From positions 29,129,385 through 29,193,384 of the forward strand of contig NC_088295.1 of the NCBI RefSeq assembly GCF_032854445.1: a DNA stretch of 64,000 bases, written 5' to 3'. This DNA is from Liolophura sinensis (taxonomy: Eukaryota; Mollusca; Polyplacophora; Chitonida; Chitonidae). Each line of letters begins with the position of its first letter. The first letter of the stretch is position 1. Under the pieces are notes generated by a model. It saw nothing but the letters and a program-made list of their open reading frames with translations, was not told the origin of the DNA and did no database searches. This document shows, one piece after another, positions 20,023-32,300 of the stretch. A program made the translations under genes and the position numbers.

Positions 20023-21421
20023 CTTTAAACGCTGAGCGTATGTTCGCTTTTCAGCGGCTGTTTTCGGCACAGTTTTCCTAGTTTCAACCAAAATATAATG
20101 TTAAATGTCAAAATATTGGTTTAAGATAATCGTACAAACTACACACAATGAAAAATTAGTCTGGTTGCCGATCGATGGCGGCAGATAGTTCGGGTCAACC
20201 CTTCGACTTCCAACGACTTCAAAATGGCTGATCCCAACTCAATCAAAACAAACGAGCCTCGTTTTGGTGGGTTTAAATATTTTTCCGGAAGTGCTTTAGT
20301 GTTGTTGATTTAAAAATTACACGAAAATAGATTGCATTCAAATTGTTGACATAAAAGTTAATTTGCTTAATTATTAAATAAGAATGAAGAATATATTAGT
20401 AAATGAATATTTTAAACTTACAACTGCGAGTTAATGTCTGTAGCAAAATCTTTTAAGATAATGTTTTCGGATATATTTACAGTTACAAGTATATAATAAC
20501 CACAAGTATAAAGTAAATCGAGTGACATTTGTCTTGTTATGCAATCTTGTGGTGAATGGGCCACAAATTCTCTGTCAGTGAGAAATCAGAAAAGTTGCGG
20601 GAACAACGTCCTTAAGCGCACAACATCTAGCACTATGTGTTTTTCATATATTTTCGGGTTTCAGGCCGCAGAAAGGGGTGTAGATATCATTTCAAATTGC
20701 GATGGAGTAATGCCTGATGGTAAACAGTAGTGCACATGTTGGAAGGTCGAGACTATACCACATCGACTGTCGAATATCAGTCTGGCCCGAAATGCGATGC
20801 TATACACTGCATTGGTGATTTTCTTGTCATTAGAAGAGTGAGTGGCTGGGTAAAACGAGAGGTATAATGCAGTCATACAACTAATAGTTAAGACGTTCTA
20901 ATTAGACAGTGCATGTTTGGCAATAGCCGTAGGCCTGTGGGTAGTGTAAATAATGAACTATGAATTATTCCGACTGGAAATGAATGACAGTAATATCACT
21001 TGGAATAACATTGTTGTCTTCTTAGGGACACCCCAGTTAACCTTTACATGAAATTACATTCTTATTACCTGTAAATAGTAATTAATTATTCATTTCTTAT
21101 TGATAACCTTTTTAACTTAATGTGCAAGCACCATGAATACATTAAATGACTATGAGACGTACTTAATTAAGATTTACTGGTTCAAGATTTCTGTCCTGTA
21201 AGTCTGTAAACTTTACTACTGATGGATCCACATAACTTCTGTGAACATATCAACACACTGTCGGACAGCTGTCAGAGTGACAAACACATTGAAATTCTGA
21301 TTTTGGAATTTGTTTTTTGTTCTGTCTATTTTCATCTGCTCTTGGATTTTGTATGGCTATATTTTATCATTTCAGATATGTCACTGAAATAATTATTGTA
21401 ATTTGCCGCTTTACTGTAAGA
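20023..21421. promoter_or_regulatory. Shared akirin/SHPRH promoter region
   Basis: The two start codons face away from each other, 1.4 kb apart. Near the akirin end lie an ETS-type CCGGAAGTG (about 20285-20293) and an AAAATGGCTG YY1-like site (20221-20230), motifs common in animal housekeeping promoters. The rest (20320-21400) is AT-rich and without evident genes. A short open frame at 20224-20313 (MADPNSIKTNEPRFGGFKYF plus nine residues) overlaps the ETS site and has no recognised match. Transcription starts are not visible. Confidence 0.5.
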
Positions 21422-23396
21422 ATGGGAAAGCGTAAGCAGTCATCTCCGCACAAGACAACAGAAGAGAAGAGGAAGTGCCTGACATGGAGCATGGTGGAAG
21501 GGCGGTTAGAGACTGGCTCTATGACGCTAATCCCAGACAATGATCCATCTTTACTTCAGGAGATATCAGAGGCTGAGAGAAATGACCGAGCTACAGATCC
21601 TCAAAAATGTACCTCACAAACCAACTCAAATGCTGTACCAAGTTTTATCAGCGAACAGCTGATGGTAGCATTTGATGACAATCTGAAAACCTGCTTATTT
21701 TGCTTTGGTATACGCAGTGAACCTGGTTTTGAGTCACACGAATGGAATGCACAGATAGGAAAATTCACTGTGCAGCTCATTCCACATGAACAATGGCCCA
21801 ATCTTCTACAAACTGGTTGCCAAAATGTCCAGAATGTTGGCTTTATGTGAATGACAAAAAAGGACAATGTATGCTCTATTTTGAACTGACTGGAAGTGAA
21901 GAAAATAGACCAGAGAGTGAATCTCCAATAGATACACAGCCTAACACTATGTTCTTTTTCTGTGACACAAGTTTACCTGTGGAGAGCTTAGAAACACTGC
22001 AGATTAGCGATTGTTTCAGCCTGTTATGTCAGATTTCAACTCCGAGACATTGAGAGCTGAAATTACAATCCACATCACAGCTCGAGCTCTTAAAGTTTTA
22101 AGTTACCCCAGTGAATTCAAGAAACCCCAGAGAGATGAATGTGCCATACAGACTGTAATGGAAGAGTTCTATTGCATTTCTATTCCAAGTATGTTTGAGA
22201 AAATGTTTTAAGCGTTTGAATATCTTCTGGTGTACGCATTTTTATTTTGTTTACTGAAAGGTATGATATTGAACATGTTGAAGACAGAGCTTCCGTTCAC
22301 AATGAGATCGAACAGCATAAAAATGTGAGTTTTTAATATAGTGGGGGCCTCTGTGGCTCAGTAGGTTAGCGCACTAGTGCAGCGTAATGACCCAGAAGCC
22401 TCTCACCAATGCGGTCGCTGTGAGTTCAAGTCCAGCTCATGCTGGCTTCCTCTCCGTGGGAAGGTCTTTCAGCAACCTGCGGATGGTCCTGGGTTTCCCC
22501 CGGGTTTAAAAATGGCTTCAAAGTACAATTTTCTTAAGGCCCAGCAGTCGTTCCAGAAATTAAGTAGCTTGCAGCAGTGATGTCAACGAGGATCTCTGTT
22601 TATAAAGAACTGTGGGGGACAGACTAAATTTGTCCGGTCGAATTGGGGCAGAGGTTTGGGGAACAGACTGAATAGGGGCAGATGGAGGGGTGCAGACAGG
22701 CGCTAAGGTGGCCCGAAGAAGTGATGCAGTCTGTGCACGTCACCTTGGCAACACTGTAGCAACAGGATTCACTGGGCTCGGGGTGTTCATCGACATAATT
22801 TCTGAAATATCCGAACTTTGACGGAAAATATGTATAATATAGAGAGGTAATTAACAGGTATAAAAATACCCACAAAGTGAAATTTTTTAAACCAAAATTC
22901 TGGGGGACAATTTTCTTCATTTGGCATTGAAATATAATCTTTGTTTTAGAGTTCCTTTTAATGTACCCTTGAAGTCTCCTAGCTATATACCTGCTAGTGT
23001 GATTTCCCCTGGATTGCTCTCTCACTCTTGACTCTCCCCTTAGCATTGGAAATGCTCACATAAAGTAACACGGTTACACCTTGGGGGACATATAGATTCC
23101 TGTATGCTTTATACAGCATGTGTTTAGTTTGAATTGTCTCTGAGCTTTAATGCTGTAAATTTATCTTTGATGTTTCATATTGATAGGCTATAAGGGAACT
23201 GTTAGAACATCCTGGCATGATGTTGAACGGTTGTACTCTAGTATCAAGAGTTCCCATCAGTCCAGGGACCATTCTCTTCACTTGGAAGTTCAACATGCCA
23301 ACCTAAAACCCAGCCTTCGGCCATACCAGAGATCTGCTGTACAGTGGATGCTGGAAAGAGAAGGGTTTATAAACCACAGTCAAGGCATGGAGGAAA
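21422..23396 (+). CDS. SHPRH exons 1-3: N-terminal region (three apparent 1-nt losses)
   Basis: Exon 1 (21422 to about 22204) reads [16 protein letters not shown] in one frame, [19 protein letters not shown] in the next and [20 protein letters not shown] in the third; each switch equals one missing base. Its donor is uncertain: GTATGT at 22189 is stronger, but GTTTTA at 22205 gives the frame that continues into exon 2 (22261-22324, [20 protein letters not shown]). Exon 3 (23187-23396) begins [10 protein letters not shown], again loses one base, and continues [14 protein letters not shown] to the family motif [13 protein letters not shown]. Confidence 0.75.
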
Positions 23397-26300
23397 GTAA
23401 GTCTAAAAACAAAGTATTTGAGAATACTAAAAAGAACATGTTCCTTTGCAGCTCCATGTATAGAACTTTCTAGTCTAAAAATGATTCCTCTCACAAAATA
23501 CTGTTTGTTAACTTTTCCCTGTATTGAGTTCCTGATAAAAGGCTATTAAGTTTGCTTGCTGGATCTGGTACAATGATATTTCTGTTGCCTAAGTGTTATT
23601 TAAAGACTTCTGTTTTCTTTTCAGAATCTGTACCAGATAAATTACATCAACTTTTCCAGGAGATACAGACTTTGGACAACCAGACCTTGTACTACAACTG
23701 CTTCACAGGATGGTATATGAATTGCTGCTGCTATTCCAATTGATTTGGTTTATCTTTCAACGAGCTGTGACAGTTTTTTGGTGGATAATAGCTGTGAATG
23801 AAGATATGAACCCATTTGTTGTGTATTCTTTATCAAAGTATATTTCTAACATCTTTATAACTAGGGTTTTGAACCCTGCTGGAGGGGATATTTTTTGGGG
23901 CTGGGCAAAGTAATCACATTTGGTTCATACCTGTTAATCAGTATTCCTGAGAATGTTGTTTGCATTTTGTGCTTCAGAATTTGTAAGTGTGTTAAGCCTG
24001 TCTGATGTCTAGATATTTAGAGAAATACGCTTTTTGGTGGTGGGTGGGGGGGGGGGAGACATCTGACATGCTTTTTTAGCCAGTATACATGTAATTGTAA
24101 GGGGAACTTAGTTCTCTTTTCTCACATGGTGGGTCTCTCTAATGAACAACATATACATGTATACATCTTTACTTTACCTGAAAAAAAAGGCATAGAGAAA
24201 TGTAATTTTCTGCTTTCAGCATGGCAACTACTCGGTCCTAAAACTCAGAAGAAATTTATTTTTCAGCCTTGTAGAGGAGAAGCCCCTGTGTGTTAAACCT
24301 TTACCTGGAGGGATCTTGGCTGATGAGATGGGATTGGGGAAGACGGTGGAGGTGTTAGCGTGTATGTTAGGTCACCCACGCCAGAGTCTCCCTCCTCCAG
24401 AAGCCCTGCCTGTGGTGGAGATTATACAGGTATATTGAACAGTCCACTACTGTACCTGTTAGGAGAAGTGAGAACTTTAACAGCCAGATAACCAAATATT
24501 TGCCACGTGTGAATTGTATTTGTCTTGAAAAGCTAGTATTAATTACTGCAGTCATATGAGAGCAGGATCTGTGTGGAATTTTGCACTTAGTAAGATGTTG
24601 GATTACTTCATTTTGATAACATGGCTGATCATTTTTGACTAGTATATCACAAACCTTTACCAAAGCCTACTTTCTAAGCTCATTACATCTCTTGTCAACT
24701 AAAAATTATAATCAAAGATTCATTTTGTGTTGCGTTGTAAGTACATTAGAAACCGATGTTTGTAATTTTATTTCTCATTGAGGTTGCTGTGTATTTAGTT
24801 ACGCTTCTCATGGCCTTTACCAGTAATTTATAATTTGCCAATTTTTCCTAGACTGGTTGAAACTATAAATGGGTTGTCAAAGGTAGGGCAATGCAATATT
24901 CAACTTCTGTAATCTGATTCCCAAAACAGCTTTTTTCTAGTTTTGCCAAATATCCCTGAAAGCGTTTAGAACAGAGGTGCCTGTTGGCTCATTAAGGAAT
25001 TACAGAAAGTAGTTTCGTATTGCTATGAGAACAATTTCATGCCAGTAATCATTTTGTTCAGGATGATGAAGACATCAGTAATGAAAGTGATAGGCAGATG
25101 AAGAAGACTTTGGTGAAAGATGAAGAAAATGTGGTTGCTGATGCGAGCAATGTCTCTGATGGCCCATCTGTGTTGACAGAGGAAACAGATGTTAGTAAGG
25201 ACATAGACTCTAGTAGCGCTGAAACTGTAGTAGATGCGGAAAGCATACTTGAGAATGATTCTACAGTGTTACAAAGTGATACATGTGAGGATGAGAAGGA
25301 AAGCAAGGTGATAGAGAAGGCAGTAGTAAGTGAGGAAAGGTGTGTTAGAGAGGATGAAGCTGTCTGTCCTAAAACAAACTGGTCAGCTGACTTATGTGGT
25401 GATGGCAACATAAATAGTGGTGATAGCAACATAAATAGTGGTGATAGCAACATAAATAGTGGTGATAGCAACATGAGAGATTTAACCACAACTAGCTCAG
25501 CTGATATAACAACAGGAGCTTCAGAAAATACGATATTCTGTGAGAAGGCAGAAAAACCAGACTGTTCAGGTGATTCAAAAGTTTGGAAGGAAAAACAACC
25601 TGTGGAATTGACGAACAGTAAAGTCACAGAAGAAGTGTTGCTCTCAGAGACCGAAGAGAAGGTTTATATAGAAACTGTCCCAACCCAAGGGCAAAGGTCA
25701 AGTGATGTAGCCACTGATGATTCTCTAGAAAAATCCACTAGCAGTGCAGAAATTTCTGTGGAGAAAACCGATAAAACAAAGAAATCCAAGCGTGGGAAAA
25801 AGCCACGGCGGGTGTTTGGTGAGCTGGTGCCTGTTCATACACTAGATCCCTCTCCTAATGGGTTTTTCAGTGACAAACCTATTGGACGTAAAGAGTATTT
25901 TGAGTGTATTTGTGGGAGTAAAGAGGCTGGCTTCAGTTACCAGGAGAGTATGAAAGTCCAGTGCACCCAGTGCGGGTTGTGGCAGCACTCTTCCTGTGTG
26001 AACTATGACCTCACAGATCCGTACCGTGGACCCTACCTGTGTCCCCACTGCCATGTGGTTGCTGTGAGTTCACTTTGTTTTCTGTTGTTTATAGCCAGTG
26101 GCAAAAAGATTTTAATTTTATTTCCCTGATAGACAACTGTATTTTTTCTGCACAATTGTGCCTTTTTGATTTTGCGTTCTAGTGAGTGTGGATATTGTAT
26201 GTATTTATTTTCAGTTGAAAGATCCAGTACATTTTCCTTTTGTCTGTATATCCTATATCATCAGTAGGTTATTTTAAATGGGTAATTTCATGGAAGTATA

Positions 26301-29300
26301 AAATAGATTTTTACCTCTGTGGTAATGAGGGAAAGCGAAGAATTACCTTTCTCAGTTTTCAGTGTCAAAAACTGCATTTTTCAGTTTTCATTGGGCAAAT
26401 GTTTATAAAGTATGTGGATGGTAAGATATACATTTATGTTTGTATTCTGAAGCTTTGTTTACTTTGGAATTTTTGTTTCTTTTAAATGTTTTGGGGACAT
26501 GTATGCTTTGTGTAAAGGATGAATATGTGTGAAGTTGTCTCCCTTTGTCCTTATAGGCCCCTATTCCATCAGGAGCGACACTGATTGTCTCCCCGAACTC
26601 CATCTGTCATCAGTGGGTGGAGGAGATTACTAAACACATCAAGGAGAAGTCAGTTAAAGTGTTTGTAAGTATGATTTAACTTTTGACAACATCTCTTTAA
26701 ATTTGTTCAAAGTGTTGTAATTGCTTGTTTGCATAGTTTTTTTAGGTTGTAATTGGCCTTGAAAAGGTTAACCAAACACTGCAGCTGTTGGTTTGAATCC
26801 AAATGTACATATAGTAAATTGCTATTTGAATTTTCGATACAGCACCTAACTTATTTTAACACGTGATCAGCTCAGTGCAAAAGCATGGAGCATGGTCCAT
26901 ATTCAGTCAGTCAGAAGATGAACAAATGCATCAGACCTGTGGACACGATGCACTTCACACTGGTTGACCAGAGTTTACCCCTGATTTAGCACATCTGTAA
27001 TAATACATTTATAACTATCAGTGTTCATGGTTCCTTTTTAGGTGTACACTGGTGTGACCAAATTGAAATTTATTCAGCCCAGAACCTTGGCAAGCTATGA
27101 CATTGTCATAACCACATATGAAACACTTAGGAAGGAGATAGACTTTGTTGATCTGCCACATAGTAATAGTAGGTATATCTTTAATTTCTGTAATTCTTCA
27201 ACCTTTTTTACATGTTTGCAAGGTGTTCTTGCAAGCATATTCTGATATTCTTACATAAATTGCACTGAAAATAGCTGTGTCATATGCGAAAAGGTTGAGG
27301 AAAAAGGGTAGCATGTTTCAGGTTTTTAAGTTAACATTGTTGTCATGTAGTGAACATTGTGTTAAAGTCCAAAATAAGTAGAAAATGGAATTCATAATCT
27401 CAGCAATATAACAGTTTTGTTTTGTTTTCAACAAAATGAAAAGATGTGAAGGTGTTGAAACCTCTGAAAAATAAAGGTTTTCAACTGTGTCTAAGCACAC
27501 CTGATGCAACTCTGTGATCTTGTTGTTAACCAGGTGAGGCAGGCAGGAGATTCCGTCACCCCAAGAGGTTTATGGCCATCCCTAGCCCTCTTATTGCTGT
27601 CCAGTGGTGGAGGGTAAATTCTCATGTCTTTCTTAATTATACATGTATTTATTATCCTGATTTGTGTAGACTGCAAATGCTTTTACTTTTCACTCCTTGT
27701 TGGTTTATTAACATAAGGTCTCAAAATGGGGTATGTGGTTAATCTTTGTCAACAGACTCCAAGGCATGAATATAACATCATTTGTGATTTAGAGGCAAAA
27801 GTTAACAAAACAATGTGCAATGAATTTTTATGCAATCAAACATAAAATCAAAGGCATGTTTTTACAGTCAAAATACATGTCATAGGATAGAAGGTAAAGC
27901 TTACATATCCCAGTAGGATGTCATCCTACCGTCCACACAAACTTCACATCACCTGTCCTTTCTAAGGTCAACAGAACTCTCAAAATCAGGCAGGATGAAG
28001 ATTGTAACTCTGCCAGGGGTGAAACTTTAGGCCATTTACCATATATTTAATACGGATTGAACTTAAATGTGTGAAATCTTGGGCATGGTTTTAAGGTAGT
28101 TTGCAGTGTTGATTTCCTGTGGTATTCAAACAGCAGTCACAGTGTTTATGTTTTGTTATAGATATGTTTGGACGAGGCTCAGATGGTGGAAGGTGTGACC
28201 ACAAGAGTATGTATCTGGCATACTGATTTCTGAATGTTATGGAAAGATTAAAGATTTGTGAATTGACAATACTATCTATACACTTAAGGAAATATTCAGT
28301 TCAGTATAATATAACTAAAGACGAACAGCACAGAGAGTAAAACCAGAGCAGCGATGACAGTGTGATAGCTGGTAAGTGGTCACGCATGAAATATGGCCTC
28401 TTGTTAAATTATCTCAGTCACTGTTTTATTCTAATTGTTCATGTAAATGCATGAATAGTACATGTACATGTAGCAGTTTACATGCTCCCGCACTCACAAA
28501 TAATGATCAATCATAAAGTTTTTCATGTTTTTGTCTTTTCAAATACACATATAATTAACTTTCAGTACATGTGTACCACAAGGTATGGATGTTTATTGTA
28601 ATTTTGAGTAGTATTATTACATAGTATGCTGTAAAGACAAAAATAGTGTTGACATCTGGTTTGTGTTTATGTATTAGACAGCTGAGATGGCATTACGGCT
28701 GAGTGCTGTAAACAGATGGTGTGTTACCGGCACCCCAGTACAGAAGGGCATACAAGGTGAGATGTAAACGCAGTTGTTCATTGTTTGAGGTAGTGATCGT
28801 GTTAAAGGCTGTTATCTTTCTAAAAGTTGCACTATCTCTGTATAGCCATCAATTAGAAACTCATGAGAGTTTGTGTTCCTTTTAAGGATTTTGAGTGAAT
28901 GGATTCTCTCTGGATTGCCACTGCTATCCAGGCTCTCATTAATAACCATTGCCTCTGTCGTAAACATAACGTTACACAAACACCTAACTAAATAGGAATT
29001 TGGTCCCTCCTTCTGTGTGGTCAGCAATAATGTGGTTTTTATTCAGTGTACTGAGGCCACTGTGGCCAAGTGGTTTGCATGATAGCTCAGCAGAATGACT
29101 GTGAAGCTTCTCACTAGTGTGGTCGTTGTGAGTTCAAGCCCACCTCATGCTGGCTTCCTCTCCAGTCTTATGTGGTAAGGTCCACCAGCAGCTAACTCGT
29201 CCTATAGTTGAAATATTCTTGAGTACCGTATAATCAAAAACCATTCAGATAAAATAATCAGATGATTTGTTTAGTTTATTAAGTTGGCTGTTAACTGTTA

Positions 29301-32300
29301 TATTTATTGGCAACATTTTGTTGACAGATCTGTTTGGTCTGCTGGTGTTCCTGGGTGAAGACCCCTGCTGGGTGAGGGGCTGGTGGAATAAACTGCTGTA
29401 CGAACCCCTCAAGCATGGCATCCATGAACCTCTGTATGAGGTCATGGGCAAGGTCATGTGGAGGACAGCCAAGAAAGATGTCATAGATCAGGTCAGGACC
29501 CATTACTGCTCTGAATTCAATTGATTTGTTCTGCTTGTAGTAACACTGCTTACATTATCTTAGTGTCTCCTTGTAGAAGGCCACTTTCAATGCCCGAATT
29601 AAAACAGAGCTAAAAAATATAAGAGGGATGCGACATATTTTGTACTCCTGTGGGGTGGCGTTAGTGTGAGTCATTACATTGACCCATCATTGTGTCAGAC
29701 TTTACTGAGGCATGTCTCTATTTTGGAATTTACTAGTGTAATAATAAGAAATTGCTTCATAAAATATCCCTTCTTGTCATAATTTGCTTTGACATTACAG
29801 TTATGTTTGTAATTTCAGATTCAGCTACCTGGTCAGTCAGAACATGTGAAATGGCTGACATTTTCCCCAGTGGAGGATCATTTCTACAGGCGTCAATACC
29901 ACACCTGTATGAGAGAAGCTGCTAGGGTAAGAAAACCATCCATTAAAACTAGGTGATGATGAGTTGGTTTGTACATAAGCGTCACTGGAAATGTTCTTCT
30001 TGTGGATCACTCCTGTATGAGAGAAGCTGCTAGGGTAAGAAAACCATCCATTAAAACTAGGTGATGATGAGTTGGTTTGTACATAAGTGTCACTGGAAAT
30101 GTTCTTCTTGTGGATCACTCCTGTATGAGAGAAGCTGCTAGGGTAAGAAAACCATCCATTAAAACTAGGTGATGATGAGTTGGTTTGTACATAAGCGTCA
30201 CTGGAAATGTTCTTCTTGTGGATCACTCCTGTATGAGAGAAGCTGCTAGGGTAAGAAAACCATCCATTAAAACTAGGTGATGATGAGTTGGTTTGTACAT
30301 AAGCGTCACTGGAAATGTTCTTCTTGTGGATCACTCCTGTATGAGAGAAGCTGCTAGGGTAAGAAAACCATCCATTAAAACTAGGTGATGATGGTTTACT
30401 TACAGGTGTTGTCTTTGGACATGTCCTTCTTGAAATCTTTTCTGACAGATTTTTGACATTGTGAGATTACCTCATGATTTTACATTAACCACTGGTTTGC
30501 TTTCCCTGGTAAAGGGATATATGAATGACAGAGTGATGAGTGTTTATTCTTAATTATGTGATGAGCTTTTTATACCTAGCTTTTGACCCAGGAATCTGGT
30601 ATAACTTTTCTGTTTATGTTTTCAGACTCTTCTCCGGCGTACAGATGCAGGAACCAAGCTTACCAGTCTAGACAGACAAACACTGAATTCTGTGAGTGCA
30701 ATGAACTGTGGCCTTATTCCAGTACTATTTGTATTTTTTAGGCAGTGTGTGAACGGGTATTAACCCCCAGGCTGCAAACCAACTCTCAACTATTTCTCAG
30801 ATATTTTGACAGGATACTTGTCAGTTACTGAGTGTCAGACCACACCAGTTTAACTAGTTGTTTTACCAGCAGAATAAATCTCATCTCAGTATTGGGGGAG
30901 GGTATAAAAAAAATGAAACCATAGAAATCATCTTGTGGGAAATGTGGACTGCCCTATTTGCACAATGGGAAATCTTTGAAAAACAGGAAAATCGTAAAAT
31001 ATTGTGATCCGTCAAAATAAAACGGTGGATTTTCAGATTTATTTTTTTTCAGATATAGGATTTTTTTTCACGTTAGCTCAATTGTAAAACACAAAAAAAA
31101 ATTGGTGTCGCCTGAAGGAGAGTGGTTTGTTCAGATCACACTCAGCGTAAACCTGACCATAGTAATGTGTCGCCAGAAGGAGAGTGGTTGGCTCGGATCA
31201 CACTCAGCATAAACCTGACCAGCGTAATGTGTCGCCAGAAGGAGAGTGGTTGACTCGGATCACACTCAGCATAAACCTGACCATAGTAATGTGTCGCCAG
31301 AAGGAGAGTGGTTGGCTCGGATCACACTCAGCATAAACCTGACCAGCGTAATGTGTCGCCAGAAGGAGAGTGGTTGACTCGGATCACACTCAGCATAAAC
31401 CTGACAAGCGTAATGTGTCACCTGAAGGAGAGTGGTTGGCTCGGATCACACTCAGCGTAAACCTGACCATAGTAATGTGTCACCTGAAGGAGAGTGGTTG
31501 GCTCGGATCACACTCAGCATAAACCTGACCATAGTAATGTGTCGCCTGAAGGAGAGTGGTTGGCTCGGATCACACTCAGCGTAAACCTGACCAGCGTAAT
31601 GTGTCGCTTGAAGGAGAGTGGTTGGCTCGGATCACACTCAGCGTAAACCTGACCAGCGTAATGTGTCACCTGAAGGAGAGTGGTTGGCTCGGATCACACT
31701 CAGCGTAAACCTGACCAGCGTAATGTGTCACCAGAAGGAGAGTGGTTGACTCAGATCACACTCAGTGTAAACCTGACCAGCGTAATGTGTCACCTGAAGG
31801 AGAGTGGTTGGCTCGGATCACACTCAACATAAACCTGACCAGCGTAATGTGTCGCCAGAAGGAGAGTGGTTTGCTCAAATTGCACTCAGCATAAACCTGA
31901 TAAGCGTAATCCTTGATTATGGCATTTAACGCTGATCAAATAAATACGTAGATTTACTGTTCTTTAAAATCTCCTGAAGGATATACTGGTTATTTACAGG
32001 GCTTTTCTGACAGGAACATTGTAAAATGAGGACTTATTGCTGTTTATGTATAAAGATGCTCAAATTAAAGCCACTTTGTCCAATTTTTCAGATCCTGTAT
32101 CCTCTGCTGAGTTTACGACAGGCCTGCTGTCATCCACAGGCTGTTAGAGGAGCTTTCTTACCACTGCAGAAATCGTAAGTTCTCTTTTGGAATTGTTTGC
32201 CATTAACATTTTCTCATACATGTACTGTCCTGTTTAGAGTGCTTGAAAGGCTTTATTTTACATGTATGAAGGCCTGTTGTGGATTAGGGAATATATGAAC

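Noticed and set aside
19831-20091. Upstream akirin start at 20091 adding 23 residues
   Set aside because: Family proteins begin at MACGATL; the extension has no match and probably lies in the 5'UTR.
25058-25627. 189-codon minus-strand ORF rich in Ser and Leu
   Set aside because: It is a shadow of the acidic SHPRH exon 6 on the other strand.
29837-30334. Minus-strand 165-codon ORF with four 36-residue repeats
   Set aside because: It is the translation of the 108-bp tandem array (36 codons per unit), antisense to SHPRH, with no independent support.
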